From an uncultured Bacteroidales bacterium (lineage in GTDB: Bacteria > Bacteroidota > Bacteroidia > Bacteroidales > UBA932), in assembly GCA_949286415.1 (NCBI GenBank), contig CASEBV010000012.1, positions 62,001-126,000 of the forward strand: a stretch of 64,000 nt of DNA, in the 5' to 3' direction. Position 1 is the first letter of the stretch, and each line of letters begins with the position of its first letter. Below are positions 1 through 8,515 of this stretch, piece by piece. Made by a program: the position numbers and the translations under genes. The notes under the pieces were generated by a model. The model was not told the origin of the DNA and did not search any database. It saw only the letters and a program-made list of their open reading frames with translations.

Positions 1-492
1 AGTTTTGTTCTGCAGTTCGGTTTTGTCCTGCTGCCCATTACCCTCCTGCTGCTCTTCCGCATCTGTCTGCTTGTTCTTGCCTCCGTCTGCCGGGGCGTCA
101 CTGCCGGTCTGTCCTGCGGTTGTCCCGCTGACGGGTTCATATGAGTCTATGGACTGCGGGATGAATTGTCCGGAGATGACGGATTCATTTTCCTCTTCGG
201 AGCGGATGACAGGGGCGGGACTTTCCGTAAGGATCCGGACATCTCCGTCAGGCGGGACTATGCCGATGCCTCCGCTGCCATTGTCCGGCATCCGGGTGAA
301 GACAGCAACGGCGGCAACAGCAGCTGCTGCGGCTGATACAGCAGCTGCGCTGATCCATCTGATGGCGGCTTTCCGTCTGCCAGTGTCCATCCTGCCTTGA
401 ATGGCATTCCAGACCCGGTCAGGGACTTCTTCCCGGCCGCTCTCCAGTATGGATTTTATCTCCTTGTCAAATATGTTGTCGTCTTCATGCAT
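1..492 (-). CDS. Membrane anti-sigma-like protein (partial, C-terminus off window)
   Basis: The frame opens with ATG at 492 and is still open at base 1 (164 codons), so the C-terminus is not visible. Residues 1-35 form an acidic amphipathic head (DDNIFDKEIKS, then EEVPDRVW). Residues ~46-66 are one Ala/Val-rich transmembrane helix. The rest is a Ser/Pro/Gly/Gln-rich low-complexity stretch. The start overlaps the stop of the upstream ECF sigma gene by 8 bases (ATGCATGA), which suggests translational coupling. Single-span proteins in this position in Bacteroidales are commonly anti-sigma-like regulators or sigma-linked envelope proteins. That role is inferred from the gene order and topology, because no zinc-binding anti-sigma motif is visible. 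Confidence 0.7.
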   Translation of the reverse strand, partial: MHEDDNIFDKEIKSILESGREEVPDRVWNAIQGRMDTGRRKAAIRWISAAAVSAAAAAVAAVAVFTRMPDNGSGGIGIVPPDGDVRILTESPAPVIRSEEENESVISGQFIPQSIDSYEPVSGTTAGQTGSDAPADGGKNKQTDAEEQQEGNGQQDKTELQNKT

Positions 493-1030
493 CTTTCTTC
501 ATTTCTTTGATTCTGGCCTGCAGCCATGTCCTTGCCCTGCTCAGCTGGGTCCTGGAAGTTATTTCCGTGATTCCCAGCATCTGCGCTATTTCCTTATGGG
601 AGTATCCCTCCACGACATACATGTTGAAAACTGTCCTGAAGCCTGTCGGCAGAGTCATTATCAGTGACATCAGCTCCTTGTATCCGATGTTTGCCGTCTG
701 GGAAGTAATGTCGGACGCAAGATTGCGGGCGGTCTCCAGCCCGTCGCTCATCTTCAGCGCATCCTTTTTCCTGAGGTACATGAGTGCAGTGTTGACAAAG
801 ATCTTCCTTGACCAGCCTTCGAATGAGCCTTCGCCCTTGTAGCTGCCGATTCTTGAGAAAAGTGTGACGAAACCTTCCTGCAGGACATCTTCGGCCGTGG
901 CCCTCTCTCCGACATATCTCATGCATAGCGGAAACATTTTGGGCGCCAGTCGGTCATAAATGGCCTTCTGGGCTTTCCTGTTCCCTTTTTTGCACAGGTC
1001 TACCAGTTCTTGCTCCGGGGTTGCGGTCAC
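485..1030 (-). CDS. ECF-type RNA polymerase sigma factor
   Basis: This 181-residue sigma-70 family protein has the two-domain ECF layout. Region 2 lies around residues 15-90, with the AEDVLQEGFVTLF core that binds core polymerase and the -10 element. Region 4 lies around 125-170, with the helix-turn-helix GYSHKEIAQMLGI followed by SRTQLSRAR. The start is GTG at 1030, preceded by a GGAGA about 9 bases upstream and an in-frame TAG; no ATG lies between the stop and the domain start. The downstream gene overlaps its stop and encodes a single-span protein that probably holds it inactive at the membrane. The target regulon cannot be read from the window. Confidence 0.93.
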   Translation of the reverse strand: MTATPEQELVDLCKKGNRKAQKAIYDRLAPKMFPLCMRYVGERATAEDVLQEGFVTLFSRIGSYKGEGSFEGWSRKIFVNTALMYLRKKDALKMSDGLETARNLASDITSQTANIGYKELMSLIMTLPTGFRTVFNMYVVEGYSHKEIAQMLGITEITSRTQLSRARTWLQARIKEMKKDA

Positions 1031-1156
1031 AGTACAGTCTCCAATCTACAAGGTTCCGTATACATTCCCGCGACCATAAAGATGCAGAAGCCATGACAAA
1101 TGTTGCAATGCATCCAAAACTTGTGGCCGCGTTCTGCAAATATCAAGATTTTGTGC

Positions 1157-1164
1157 TAATTTTG
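1157..1164 (+). promoter_or_regulatory. Promoter -7 element (TAATTTTG)
   Basis: A match to the Bacteroidetes TAnnTTTG element lies 23 bases before the ATG of the TPR gene, the expected place for a short leader. No clear -33 element was identified. Confidence 0.55.
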
Positions 1165-1187
1165 CAATTTGTGCGACTGGTTTTGAA

Positions 1188-2897
1188 ATGATGAAAGCTC
1201 AAATATATCTCGTCTCGGCACTCCTTCTGATGCAGGTATTCTCCGTGTCCGCCCAGACCCGGCAGGAACGCCTGATTGAAAATATGGTGGTGTCGGCTGT
1301 CGGACAGTATGATGCCGGAAATTTTACCCGGGCATCGTCCATCCTCCGGGACATAATTGCAAAGGCTCCCGAAAATGATGCGGCCCATTATTATCTGGGT
1401 CTCTCCGAGTTCTGTCTCGGCAACAGCGAGGAGGCTGAGAAAGAATTGAGGACGGCCGTCAGCCTTGATTCCTCAAATTTCTGGTACAGGTACCGTCTTG
1501 CCATGGTATATTCCACGAACGGCAAGCCGGAGCTGACTGCTGTCATGTATGAGGATATGCTCAGGGACTTTCCGAAGAAGACGGAAATATATTACAATCT
1601 CATAGACCTCTATCTTTCGTCCGGCCAGACCCAAAAGGCTCTCGGCATTTTAGGGCAGATAGAGACATTGGCGGGAAAGAACGAATCTACGGCTCTAACC
1701 CGCTTTGACCTTCTCCGTCAGCTCGGGAAGACGGAGGATGCGTATGAGTCCCTGATCCGGTTCAACGAAGAGGAATATCCCTCTCCCCGTATCCTGTCGG
1801 TGCTCGGGGATTATTATATTTCAATGTATAATGATACCAGTGCCCTGAAGTCTTACAACGAGGCTCTGGATATGGCTCCTGATTATGCTCCGGCTCTGCT
1901 CGGAAAGGCGGAAGTCCTTAGGATTACCAGAAAATACGGCCGGTATTTCCCTGCCATAATGGAATTTGTCCGGTCCGAATCGGTTTCTCCCGAAGGGAAA
2001 GCCGACTATATGACGAGTCTCTTCCAGCATTCGGACCCGATGTTCCTGCGGACATTTTCGCCGGAACTTGACTCTATGGTGAATACATGCGTACAAGTCC
2101 ATCCGAAGGACAGTTCGGTGCTTGAGACGGCCGGAATTTATTATTATGGGACAGAGCGGCCTGCGCTTGCCGGAAAATACTTCAGGGAAAACATGTCTCT
2201 GTTCCCTGAAAGTGTCTCAGCCGCAGCCAATTATGTGGAGTTCCTCATGTACACGGACAGGTGGGACAGCCTTTCGGCAGAGGGGCGTGCTGCGTTCAGA
2301 CGATTCCCGCAGGAGCCGGCCTTCCTGGAAATGGCGAGTCTCGCCGACTATCATAAGGGTGACTACAGGAAGGTGCTGGGGGTCTGTGACACGATTATAG
2401 AAATTGCAGCAGGGGACAGTACCAGGCTGCTTTCCGCATATACGACAATGGGAGACATGTATCATCAGCTGGGAGAGAGCAAGAAGGCATACAAGGCATA
2501 TGACAATGCTTTGAAAATCAATCCTGAATATGTCCCGGTGCTGAACAATTATGCATATTTCCTGAGTATGGAGGGCCGCCGGCTCAAGAAGGCCTACGCC
2601 ATGAGCAAGATTACCGTTGAGGCCGAGCCCGACAATGCGACATATCTGGATACATTCGGCTGGATTCTGTTCCTGCAGGGAAAGGCTCTTGAGGCCAAGC
2701 CTTTTTTCAAGCATGCCATGCTGTACGGAGGCAAGAACAGCCCTGTGATTCTTGACCACTATGCTGAGGTGCTGTATGCACTCAAGGAATATGACCTTGC
2801 GTTTGTCTATTGGACACAGGCCCAGGCAAAGAACAACGGGGAGATAGAAGGCCTTGAAGAAAAGGTAAGCCGGAGAAAATCGGAGATGAAACGATGA
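1188..2897 (+). CDS. Exported tetratricopeptide-repeat protein
   Basis: The 569-residue protein starts with a signal peptide (VSALLLMQVFSVSAQ, cleavage near residue 23). It then consists almost entirely of TPR-like helical pairs; repeats with A-x-Y-Y-x-G and P-x-Y-x-x-A/V-L-N-N-Y-A-Y patterns are clearest near residues 45-150 and 415-540. TPR arrays are protein-protein scaffolds, and here the array would sit in the periplasm. Its stop overlaps the start of the EnvC-like gene by 4 bases (ATGA), so the two are translationally coupled. In many Bacteroidetes a TPR protein, a DUF4292 lipoprotein and an EnvC-like protein are neighbours; the DUF4292 gene is absent here. Two start codons (1188 and 1191) are possible. 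Confidence 0.88.
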   Translation: MMKAQIYLVSALLLMQVFSVSAQTRQERLIENMVVSAVGQYDAGNFTRASSILRDIIAKAPENDAAHYYLGLSEFCLGNSEEAEKELRTAVSLDSSNFWYRYRLAMVYSTNGKPELTAVMYEDMLRDFPKKTEIYYNLIDLYLSSGQTQKALGILGQIETLAGKNESTALTRFDLLRQLGKTEDAYESLIRFNEEEYPSPRILSVLGDYYISMYNDTSALKSYNEALDMAPDYAPALLGKAEVLRITRKYGRYFPAIMEFVRSESVSPEGKADYMTSLFQHSDPMFLRTFSPELDSMVNTCVQVHPKDSSVLETAGIYYYGTERPALAGKYFRENMSLFPESVSAAANYVEFLMYTDRWDSLSAEGRAAFRRFPQEPAFLEMASLADYHKGDYRKVLGVCDTIIEIAAGDSTRLLSAYTTMGDMYHQLGESKKAYKAYDNALKINPEYVPVLNNYAYFLSMEGRRLKKAYAMSKITVEAEPDNATYLDTFGWILFLQGKALEAKPFFKHAMLYGGKNSPVILDHYAEVLYALKEYDLAFVYWTQAQAKNNGEIEGLEEKVSRRKSEMKR

Positions 2898-4075
2898 AAG
2901 CCATGTCCATCAGAGTTATTGCAGTCCTGTTTGCCGTCTGCGTATCCTCTCTTGCCGGGTATTCTCAGAATACAAAGGCATATGAGGCCAGGGTAGCCGC
3001 CCTTGAAAAGGAAATAGACATCCTTGACAAGCAGATATCGGCGAATGCGGCCAAAAGCAGCAATCTTCTCTCCGAACTCACGATGATCAGGAAGAAGATT
3101 TCAAACAGAAAAGAACTTATCCGGGCGGCTGACCGTCAGATCAGGGTGTATTCGGACGAGATTTATGCCACTCAGAGAAAAATCAACCGGCTGCAGGAAA
3201 GAATCGACACCCTGACAGTCCACTATGCAGGGCTGGTGAGGAGTGCCTATAAGAACAGAGACGCGAGGATATGGTATATGTATATTCTTGCAAGTGACAA
3301 TCTCGGGCAGGCATTCCGTCGCTACGGCTATTTCAGAAATCTTTCAAAGGAAATCAAGTCCCAGGCCGTCAAGATAGAGGCGGCAAAGGCGGAACTTGAG
3401 GTTCAGAAACAGGAAATCCAGAAGCTCAGGAAAGAGACGGAAGCCGTCCGGGCGCAGCGCCAGAGTGAATTGGCATCTCTGCAGAAAGACGAGAGCAAGT
3501 CTGAAATCATGGCCGGCAGGCTGAAGCAGGACAGACGGAAATACCAGAAACAGCTTGCACAGAAGAAAAAGCAGGTCGAGGCTCTCAACAAGGAGATAGA
3601 GAGGCTTGTGGCCGAGGCCATGAGGGCCTCCGGCAAGGGAAAGACTTCTCCTGAAGTAGATTACAGGCTGGCGGCAGAATTTTCCAAGAACAAGGGTAAA
3701 CTTCCGTGGCCGGCACAGGGCCCGGTGGTGGACGGTTTCGGCCAGCGGTATCATCCGGTGTTCACTTCTCTGAAGCTGCCGTTCAACAACGGAATTGACA
3801 TTGCCCTGTCTCCGGGGACATCAGTAAACGCGGTATTTGACGGAGTTGTCAAGCAGGTAGTCGTGATGCCGGGGTATAACATCTGTGTCCTTGTCCAGCA
3901 CGGGAATTATTTTTCTTTCTACTGCAAGCTCCGCAGCAATGCCGTAAAGGCCGGAGACAAAGTCAAGACCGGGCAGAAGATAGGGACTGTGGATACAATC
4001 AACGGCGAGACCAAGCTTCATTTCCAGATATGGCAGGGGCAGAAGCCTCAGAATCCTGCGCTGTGGCTCAGATGA
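2894..4075 (+). CDS. EnvC-type murein hydrolase activator (coiled coil plus degenerate M23/LytM domain)
   Basis: The 393-residue protein has a signal peptide (residues 1-24), a long charged coiled coil (~28-245) and a C-terminal LytM/M23 fold (~270-393). The catalytic zinc site is damaged. The usual H-x-G-x-D reads NNGID, so the first His is Asn. The usual HLH reads KLH, and the Y-x-H-L segment reads FYCKL. This is the pattern of EnvC and NlpD, which do not cut peptidoglycan but activate amidases during cell division. Function as an amidase activator follows from the family and the missing ligands. It is coupled to the TPR gene upstream. Confidence 0.88.
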   Translation: MKAMSIRVIAVLFAVCVSSLAGYSQNTKAYEARVAALEKEIDILDKQISANAAKSSNLLSELTMIRKKISNRKELIRAADRQIRVYSDEIYATQRKINRLQERIDTLTVHYAGLVRSAYKNRDARIWYMYILASDNLGQAFRRYGYFRNLSKEIKSQAVKIEAAKAELEVQKQEIQKLRKETEAVRAQRQSELASLQKDESKSEIMAGRLKQDRRKYQKQLAQKKKQVEALNKEIERLVAEAMRASGKGKTSPEVDYRLAAEFSKNKGKLPWPAQGPVVDGFGQRYHPVFTSLKLPFNNGIDIALSPGTSVNAVFDGVVKQVVVMPGYNICVLVQHGNYFSFYCKLRSNAVKAGDKVKTGQKIGTVDTINGETKLHFQIWQGQKPQNPALWLR

Positions 4076-4119
4076 CCCGAAAGAGCCCCGCAGATGTAAG
4101 ACAAACATAATTGCGTAGA

Positions 4120-5577
4120 ATGAAAAAGACAGTTTTTCTGACCGGTGCCACCGGAAATATGGGCTGGGCCGGTTTTCAGGAATTATATAAGAAGAAAGAC
4201 AGGTTCAGAATAAGGATTCTGGCAAGAAGAAGCCCGAAAAATCAGAAACTTCTGAAAAAATATCTCAATGACCCGGATGTGGATATAATCTGGGGCGACC
4301 TTATGGTGTATGAGGATGTGCTTGCCGGAGTCTCAGGCTCTGATTATGTGCTTCATGTCGGCGGAATGGTATCTCCTGCGGCCGATTATTTCCCGGAGAA
4401 GACTCTGAAAGTCAATGTCACGGCGGCAGAGAATATTGCCCGGGCAGTTCTTGCCCAGCCGGACCATGGCAGGATAAAGGTCGTATATATCGGGTCCGTC
4501 GCCCAGTGCGGAGACCGGTTGAGCCCGATTCACTGGGGCCGTTCGGGGGATCCTGTATATCCGAGCGCATTTGATTCTTATGCCGTTTCCAAGTGTATGG
4601 CGGAAAAGGCAATTGTTGATTCCGGCATTGAGAATTGGGTCTCTCTCAGACAGACCGGCATCCTTTATCCGGGGATTTTCAGGCAGATCAATCCTGTGGC
4701 GCTTCATGTCCCGATCAAAGGCGTTCTGGAATGGGCGACGGTCGAGGATTCCGGGCGTCTTCTTGCGAATGTATGCGAAGACTGGGTCCCTGAAGAATTT
4801 TGGAACCGCTTCTACAACATAAGCAGCGGCGAGCAGTACAGGATGACAAATTATGAGTTTGAACAGAGACTGCTTGCTCCGCTGGGCATCAAGTCGGTGG
4901 AAAAGGTCTTTGAGCCGCAGTGGTTCGCCACAAGGAATTTCCACGGCATGTGGTATACTGATTCCGATGAGCTTGAAGGCTATCTGCATTTCCGGGCAAA
5001 TATGCCTGTGGATGAGTATTTCCGGCATTTGGCATCGCAGCTTCCGTGGTATTATTCTTTGGCAAGAATAGTCCCGTCATCTTTGATAAAGGCTTTCATG
5101 AGGCCGCTCGCATTTGAAAAAGGGCTCGGCACACAGACATGGGCCAGTGATTCGCCTGAAAAGCTTGAGGCGTACTATGGTTCAGAGACGGAATACCGCT
5201 CAATAAAAAGCTGGGAACAGATGCGGCCTCCTTATATGGAAAAGAATCAGGCCAAGGCAGACGCGGCAGGAGAAATCCTCCGGTTGAATCATGGCTATGA
5301 CACATCCGTGTCAATATATGATCTTGATGCGGAAGCCATTGAAAAGGCGGCGCAGTTCAGAGGCGGACATTTTCTCGGCCCCGACCAGTCTGTGGGAACT
5401 CCCGGCTCTGTCTTTGAGTGGGAATGTGAGCATGGACACCGTTTCCGTGCGTCATTGGAGTATGTGCTCCTCGGGGGCGGCTGGTGCCTTGACTGCGACC
5501 AGACCAATATCCGCATGACAGTGACGGCAAAGAACAGATTTATTTCACAGGTACTGTCTTCACAGTACCTGGAATAA
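4120..5577 (+). CDS. NAD(P)-dependent epimerase/dehydratase (SDR) with C-terminal Cys/His extension
   Basis: The first ~330 residues are an extended short-chain dehydrogenase/reductase domain: nucleotide loop GATGNMG at residues 9-15, D/V acidic turn GDL, and catalytic Y-A-V-S-K. The chain is 485 residues, well beyond the usual ~320. The extra C-terminal part ends in a segment at residues ~434-459 of the form W-x-C-x-x-G-H-x-F ... G-G-G-W-C-x-x-C, which looks like a treble-clef or zinc-ribbon fold. The substrate is unknown. ATG at 4120 was chosen over an in-frame TTG at 4111. The last 38 bases overlap the 3' end of nrdG on the other strand. Confidence 0.85.
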   Translation: MKKTVFLTGATGNMGWAGFQELYKKKDRFRIRILARRSPKNQKLLKKYLNDPDVDIIWGDLMVYEDVLAGVSGSDYVLHVGGMVSPAADYFPEKTLKVNVTAAENIARAVLAQPDHGRIKVVYIGSVAQCGDRLSPIHWGRSGDPVYPSAFDSYAVSKCMAEKAIVDSGIENWVSLRQTGILYPGIFRQINPVALHVPIKGVLEWATVEDSGRLLANVCEDWVPEEFWNRFYNISSGEQYRMTNYEFEQRLLAPLGIKSVEKVFEPQWFATRNFHGMWYTDSDELEGYLHFRANMPVDEYFRHLASQLPWYYSLARIVPSSLIKAFMRPLAFEKGLGTQTWASDSPEKLEAYYGSETEYRSIKSWEQMRPPYMEKNQAKADAAGEILRLNHGYDTSVSIYDLDAEAIEKAAQFRGGHFLGPDQSVGTPGSVFEWECEHGHRFRASLEYVLLGGGWCLDCDQTNIRMTVTAKNRFISQVLSSQYLE

Positions 5578-6043
5578 TGTCTTCTTCTTTCCCGTGAAGA
5601 TATATTATCCTCTGGTTGGAACTGCCTCTGAAAAGCAGTTCCGTGTCCCGGAGCTCCAGAATGAACGGTCCGTCCACAATCACATCCACATACGGCAGAA
5701 TCATGGACAGCCTCATGTCGGCCCTGATTTCTTCAATCGTGAAGCCCGTGTAGCACCAGATGGTCTTGGAGGAATTTTCCTTGATTTTCCTTGCGAGTTC
5801 CGTAAAGGCCTCCACCTGATACAGGGGATCGCCTCCTGTGAATGTGACATTGCTGAACTCATCGTCAAGAATGACTTTCAGAATGTCATCGACCTCCATC
5901 GGGTTTCCTCCGTTCATGTCCCAGGACTGCGGATTATGGCAGCCCGGACAATGATGCAGACATCCGGCACAATATATTGAAGTACGGAGACCAGGGCCGT
6001 CGGCCATGGTCTCCTCCAGAATATCAAGTACTCTTATCTTCAT
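5540..6043 (-). CDS. nrdG: Anaerobic ribonucleotide reductase activating protein
   Basis: A 167-residue radical-SAM activase that installs the glycyl radical on NrdD. The cluster motif C-x3-C-x2-C is seen in CLHHCPGC near residue 30, preceded by the typical GPGLRTSIYCAG. The SAM-binding FTGGDPL motif follows, and VDGPF near residue 125 is usual for the family. It lies 30 bases downstream of nrdD in the same direction and must be co-transcribed with it. The C-terminus overlaps the end of the convergent SDR gene by 38 bases. Confidence 0.96.
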   Translation of the reverse strand: MKIRVLDILEETMADGPGLRTSIYCAGCLHHCPGCHNPQSWDMNGGNPMEVDDILKVILDDEFSNVTFTGGDPLYQVEAFTELARKIKENSSKTIWCYTGFTIEEIRADMRLSMILPYVDVIVDGPFILELRDTELLFRGSSNQRIIYLHGKEEDIIPGTVKTVPVK

Positions 6044-6073
6044 GACGGGTATGACCGGAAATCCTCCGGGCTA

Positions 6074-8281
6074 TTATTTGTGGACGACGCGGTCCTTGAG
6101 TTCTGCCAGCTTCGCACTGTTCCATCTGTCTGTCGTGCCGACAAGATAGCCGGTGATTCTCTGGAGCCTGTCGATTCTGTGGCTGTGGCACTTAGGGCAT
6201 TCTTCAAGGTTCTCGTCGGCATTCTCGAAGCCGCAGTCCATGCAGCGGTTCCTGTTGTGGTTCACGGAGCCGTATCCCATGTTGTATTTGTCCATGAGGT
6301 CCACTATTGCCATGATTGCCTCCGGATTGTGGGTTGCGTCTCCGTCAATTTCCACATAGAAGATGTGGCCGCCTCCTGTCAGGCTGTGGTATGGAGCCTC
6401 GACTTCAGCCTTGTGCTTAGGCGTGCAGTGGTAATATACCGGGACATGGTTGGAATTGGTGTAGTATTCCTTGTCGGTGACTCCCGGAATGACTCCGAAT
6501 TTCTTCCGGTCTGCCTTGGTGAACCGGCCGGCGAGGCCTTCTGCCGGGGTGGCAAGCACACTGAAGTTATGCTGGAATCTCTCTGAATATTCATTGACCT
6601 TGTCCCTCATGTAGGTGATGATCCTCAGTCCGAGCTGCTGGGCCTCCTCGGACTCGCCATGATGCTTGCCTATGAGGGCGATAAGCGTTTCTGCAAGGCC
6701 GATGAAGCCGATTCCGAGTGTGCCCTGATTGATGACCGACTCGATTGTGTCATCCTCCTTGAGGTTCTCGCTGCCGAGCCAGAGGGCTCCCATGAGAAGA
6801 GGGAATTGTTTTTTGAGGGCGGTCTTCTGGAAGTTGTATCTCTCGCATAGCTGCTTTGCTGTGACATCAAGTATCCGGTCAAGCTTCTCGAAATACATTC
6901 TGATTCTTTCGTTCTTGTCGGGCTCACCCATACATTCGATGGCAAGGCGCACAAGATTGATTGTGGTGAACGACAGGTTTCCGCGTCCTATTGAGGTCTT
7001 CGGCCCGAAGCGGTTTTCAAACACTCTGGTGCGGCAGCCCATTGTCGCCACCTCGTACTGGTATCTCTCAGGGTCGTCTGCCCTCCATAATTCATGCTGG
7101 TTGAATGTGGCGTCAAGGTTGAGGAAGTTCGGGAAGAATCTCCTTGCGGACACCTTGCATGCAAATTTGTAGAGGTCGTAGTTCTTGTCTTCCGGCAGGT
7201 AGCTCACACCGCGCTTCTTCTTCCATATCTGGATCGGGAAGATGGCCGTGGAGCCGTTCCCGACGCCTTCGTATGTGGTGTTGAGGATTTCACGGATGAC
7301 ACAGCGCCCTTCGGCCGATGTGTCTGTGCCGTAGTTGATGGAGCTGAATACCACCTGGTTGCCTCCGCGGGAATGGATTGAGTTCATGTTGTGCACGAAT
7401 GCTTCCATTGACTGGTGCACTCTGCTGACAGTCATGTTGATGGCATGCTGTATCACTCTCTCTTCGCCCTGGATGCCGAGGAGGTCGCGCTTGATGTAGT
7501 CGTCGATGGCAATGTCCTTGAGATGGCTGTAGTCCTCCCCTGTCATCTCGCTTATGTTGTTGAGCTCCTCATGGAATGTCTTCCTGACGAACGGGGCCAT
7601 ATAGAAGTCGAATGCCGGTATCGCCTGGCCTCCGTGCATTTCGTTCTGGACCGTCTCCATGGATATGCATCCGAGGATGCTGGCAGTCTCTATCCTCTTG
7701 GCAGGACGGGATTCCCCGTGGCCGGCAAAGAATCCGTTCTTCAGAATCTTGTCAAGCGGATGCTGTACACAGGTAAGGCTTTTGGTCGGATAATAGTCCT
7801 TGTCATGGATGTGTATGTAGAAATTCTGCACGGCCTCCTTCACATCTTCCGAAAGGAGGCATTCGTCCACGAACGACTTTGTCGATTCGGAGGCGAATTT
7901 CATCATCATCCCCGCCGGCGTGTCCGCGTTCATGTTGGCATTCTCGCGTGTCACATCTGTGGCCTGTGCCTCGATGATTTCCTTGAATATTTCGCGGGAT
8001 TTTGCCTTGCGGGCAAGGTTTCTCTGGTTGCGGTATGCAATGTATTTCTTGGCGACTTCCTTCCTCGGACTGTTCATGAGCTCCATCTCGACATTGTCCT
8101 GGATATCCTCCACGCTCATGCTTTCCGTCTCAATCTTGGAGATGACGGCGGCGATTTCTGCGGCGAGCACAATGTCCTCGCCTGCTTCGGTTACATCCAT
8201 TGCCTTCAGGATGGCATCGACAATCTTTCTCTTGTCAAAATCAACGACTCTTCCGTCGCGTTTGATTACATACTTTACCAT
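6074..8281 (-). CDS. nrdD: Anaerobic ribonucleoside-triphosphate reductase
   Basis: The 735-residue class III reductase makes dNTPs without oxygen. An N-terminal ATP-cone (residues 1-90, starting VKYVIKRDGRVVDFDK) is the allosteric site. The large barrel follows. The C-terminus has a zinc site made of two CxxC pairs (CMDC and CPKC) and the glycyl-radical loop RITGY, with the radical Gly at residue 711. The start ATG is unambiguous. It forms an operon with nrdG. The upstream region holds a strong -7 element and two perfect inverted repeats. I see no clear NrdR box, so control is unresolved. Confidence 0.97.
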   Translation of the reverse strand: MVKYVIKRDGRVVDFDKRKIVDAILKAMDVTEAGEDIVLAAEIAAVISKIETESMSVEDIQDNVEMELMNSPRKEVAKKYIAYRNQRNLARKAKSREIFKEIIEAQATDVTRENANMNADTPAGMMMKFASESTKSFVDECLLSEDVKEAVQNFYIHIHDKDYYPTKSLTCVQHPLDKILKNGFFAGHGESRPAKRIETASILGCISMETVQNEMHGGQAIPAFDFYMAPFVRKTFHEELNNISEMTGEDYSHLKDIAIDDYIKRDLLGIQGEERVIQHAINMTVSRVHQSMEAFVHNMNSIHSRGGNQVVFSSINYGTDTSAEGRCVIREILNTTYEGVGNGSTAIFPIQIWKKKRGVSYLPEDKNYDLYKFACKVSARRFFPNFLNLDATFNQHELWRADDPERYQYEVATMGCRTRVFENRFGPKTSIGRGNLSFTTINLVRLAIECMGEPDKNERIRMYFEKLDRILDVTAKQLCERYNFQKTALKKQFPLLMGALWLGSENLKEDDTIESVINQGTLGIGFIGLAETLIALIGKHHGESEEAQQLGLRIITYMRDKVNEYSERFQHNFSVLATPAEGLAGRFTKADRKKFGVIPGVTDKEYYTNSNHVPVYYHCTPKHKAEVEAPYHSLTGGGHIFYVEIDGDATHNPEAIMAIVDLMDKYNMGYGSVNHNRNRCMDCGFENADENLEECPKCHSHRIDRLQRITGYLVGTTDRWNSAKLAELKDRVVHK

Positions 8282-8332
8282 GATTCAGAACTAAATTTCA
8301 ATATGGTCTTAATGATTGGAAGGACTCCTTTT

Positions 8333-8348
8333 CAAGGGAAATCCCTTG
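8333..8348. repeat. Perfect inverted repeat in the nrdD leader
   Basis: Arms CAAGGG and CCCTTG flank a 4-base AAAT centre. The repeat lies between the predicted -7 element (8367-8374) and the nrdD start at 8281, so it would be part of the 5' untranslated RNA or an operator just downstream of the transcription start. Confidence 0.5.
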
Positions 8349-8366
8349 CTTGTGCGAAAGTGAAGA

Positions 8367-8374
8367 CAAAGATA
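8367..8374 (-). promoter_or_regulatory. Promoter -7 element (TATCTTTG) of nrdDG
   Basis: A perfect TAnnTTTG match on the minus strand, about 85 bases upstream of the nrdD ATG. It predicts a leader of roughly 75-80 bases, long for this genome. Confidence 0.6.
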
Positions 8375-8436
8375 AACCAAATATCAATACCGAAGTTGAA
8401 ATCACTCCGCAAAAGTTATCAACATATACGAAAATC

Positions 8437-8462
8437 CCCTGTTAACTTATTGGTTAACAGGG
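8437..8462 (-). terminator. Inverted repeat, probable terminator of the phosphopantetheinyl transferase unit
   Basis: Two perfect 10-base arms (CCCTGTTAAC and GTTAACAGGG) around a 6-base loop lie 54 bases after the stop of the gene at 8516. On the minus strand the stem is followed by GATTTT, a short T run. Each arm also contains the palindrome GTTAAC. The repeat is also upstream of the nrdD promoter, so it could instead act as an operator. Confidence 0.5.
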
Positions 8463-8515
8463 AATTAAACAGCAAATTAATTTTGAATCCTTCAAATTTG
8501 GATAACAAAGATGTT

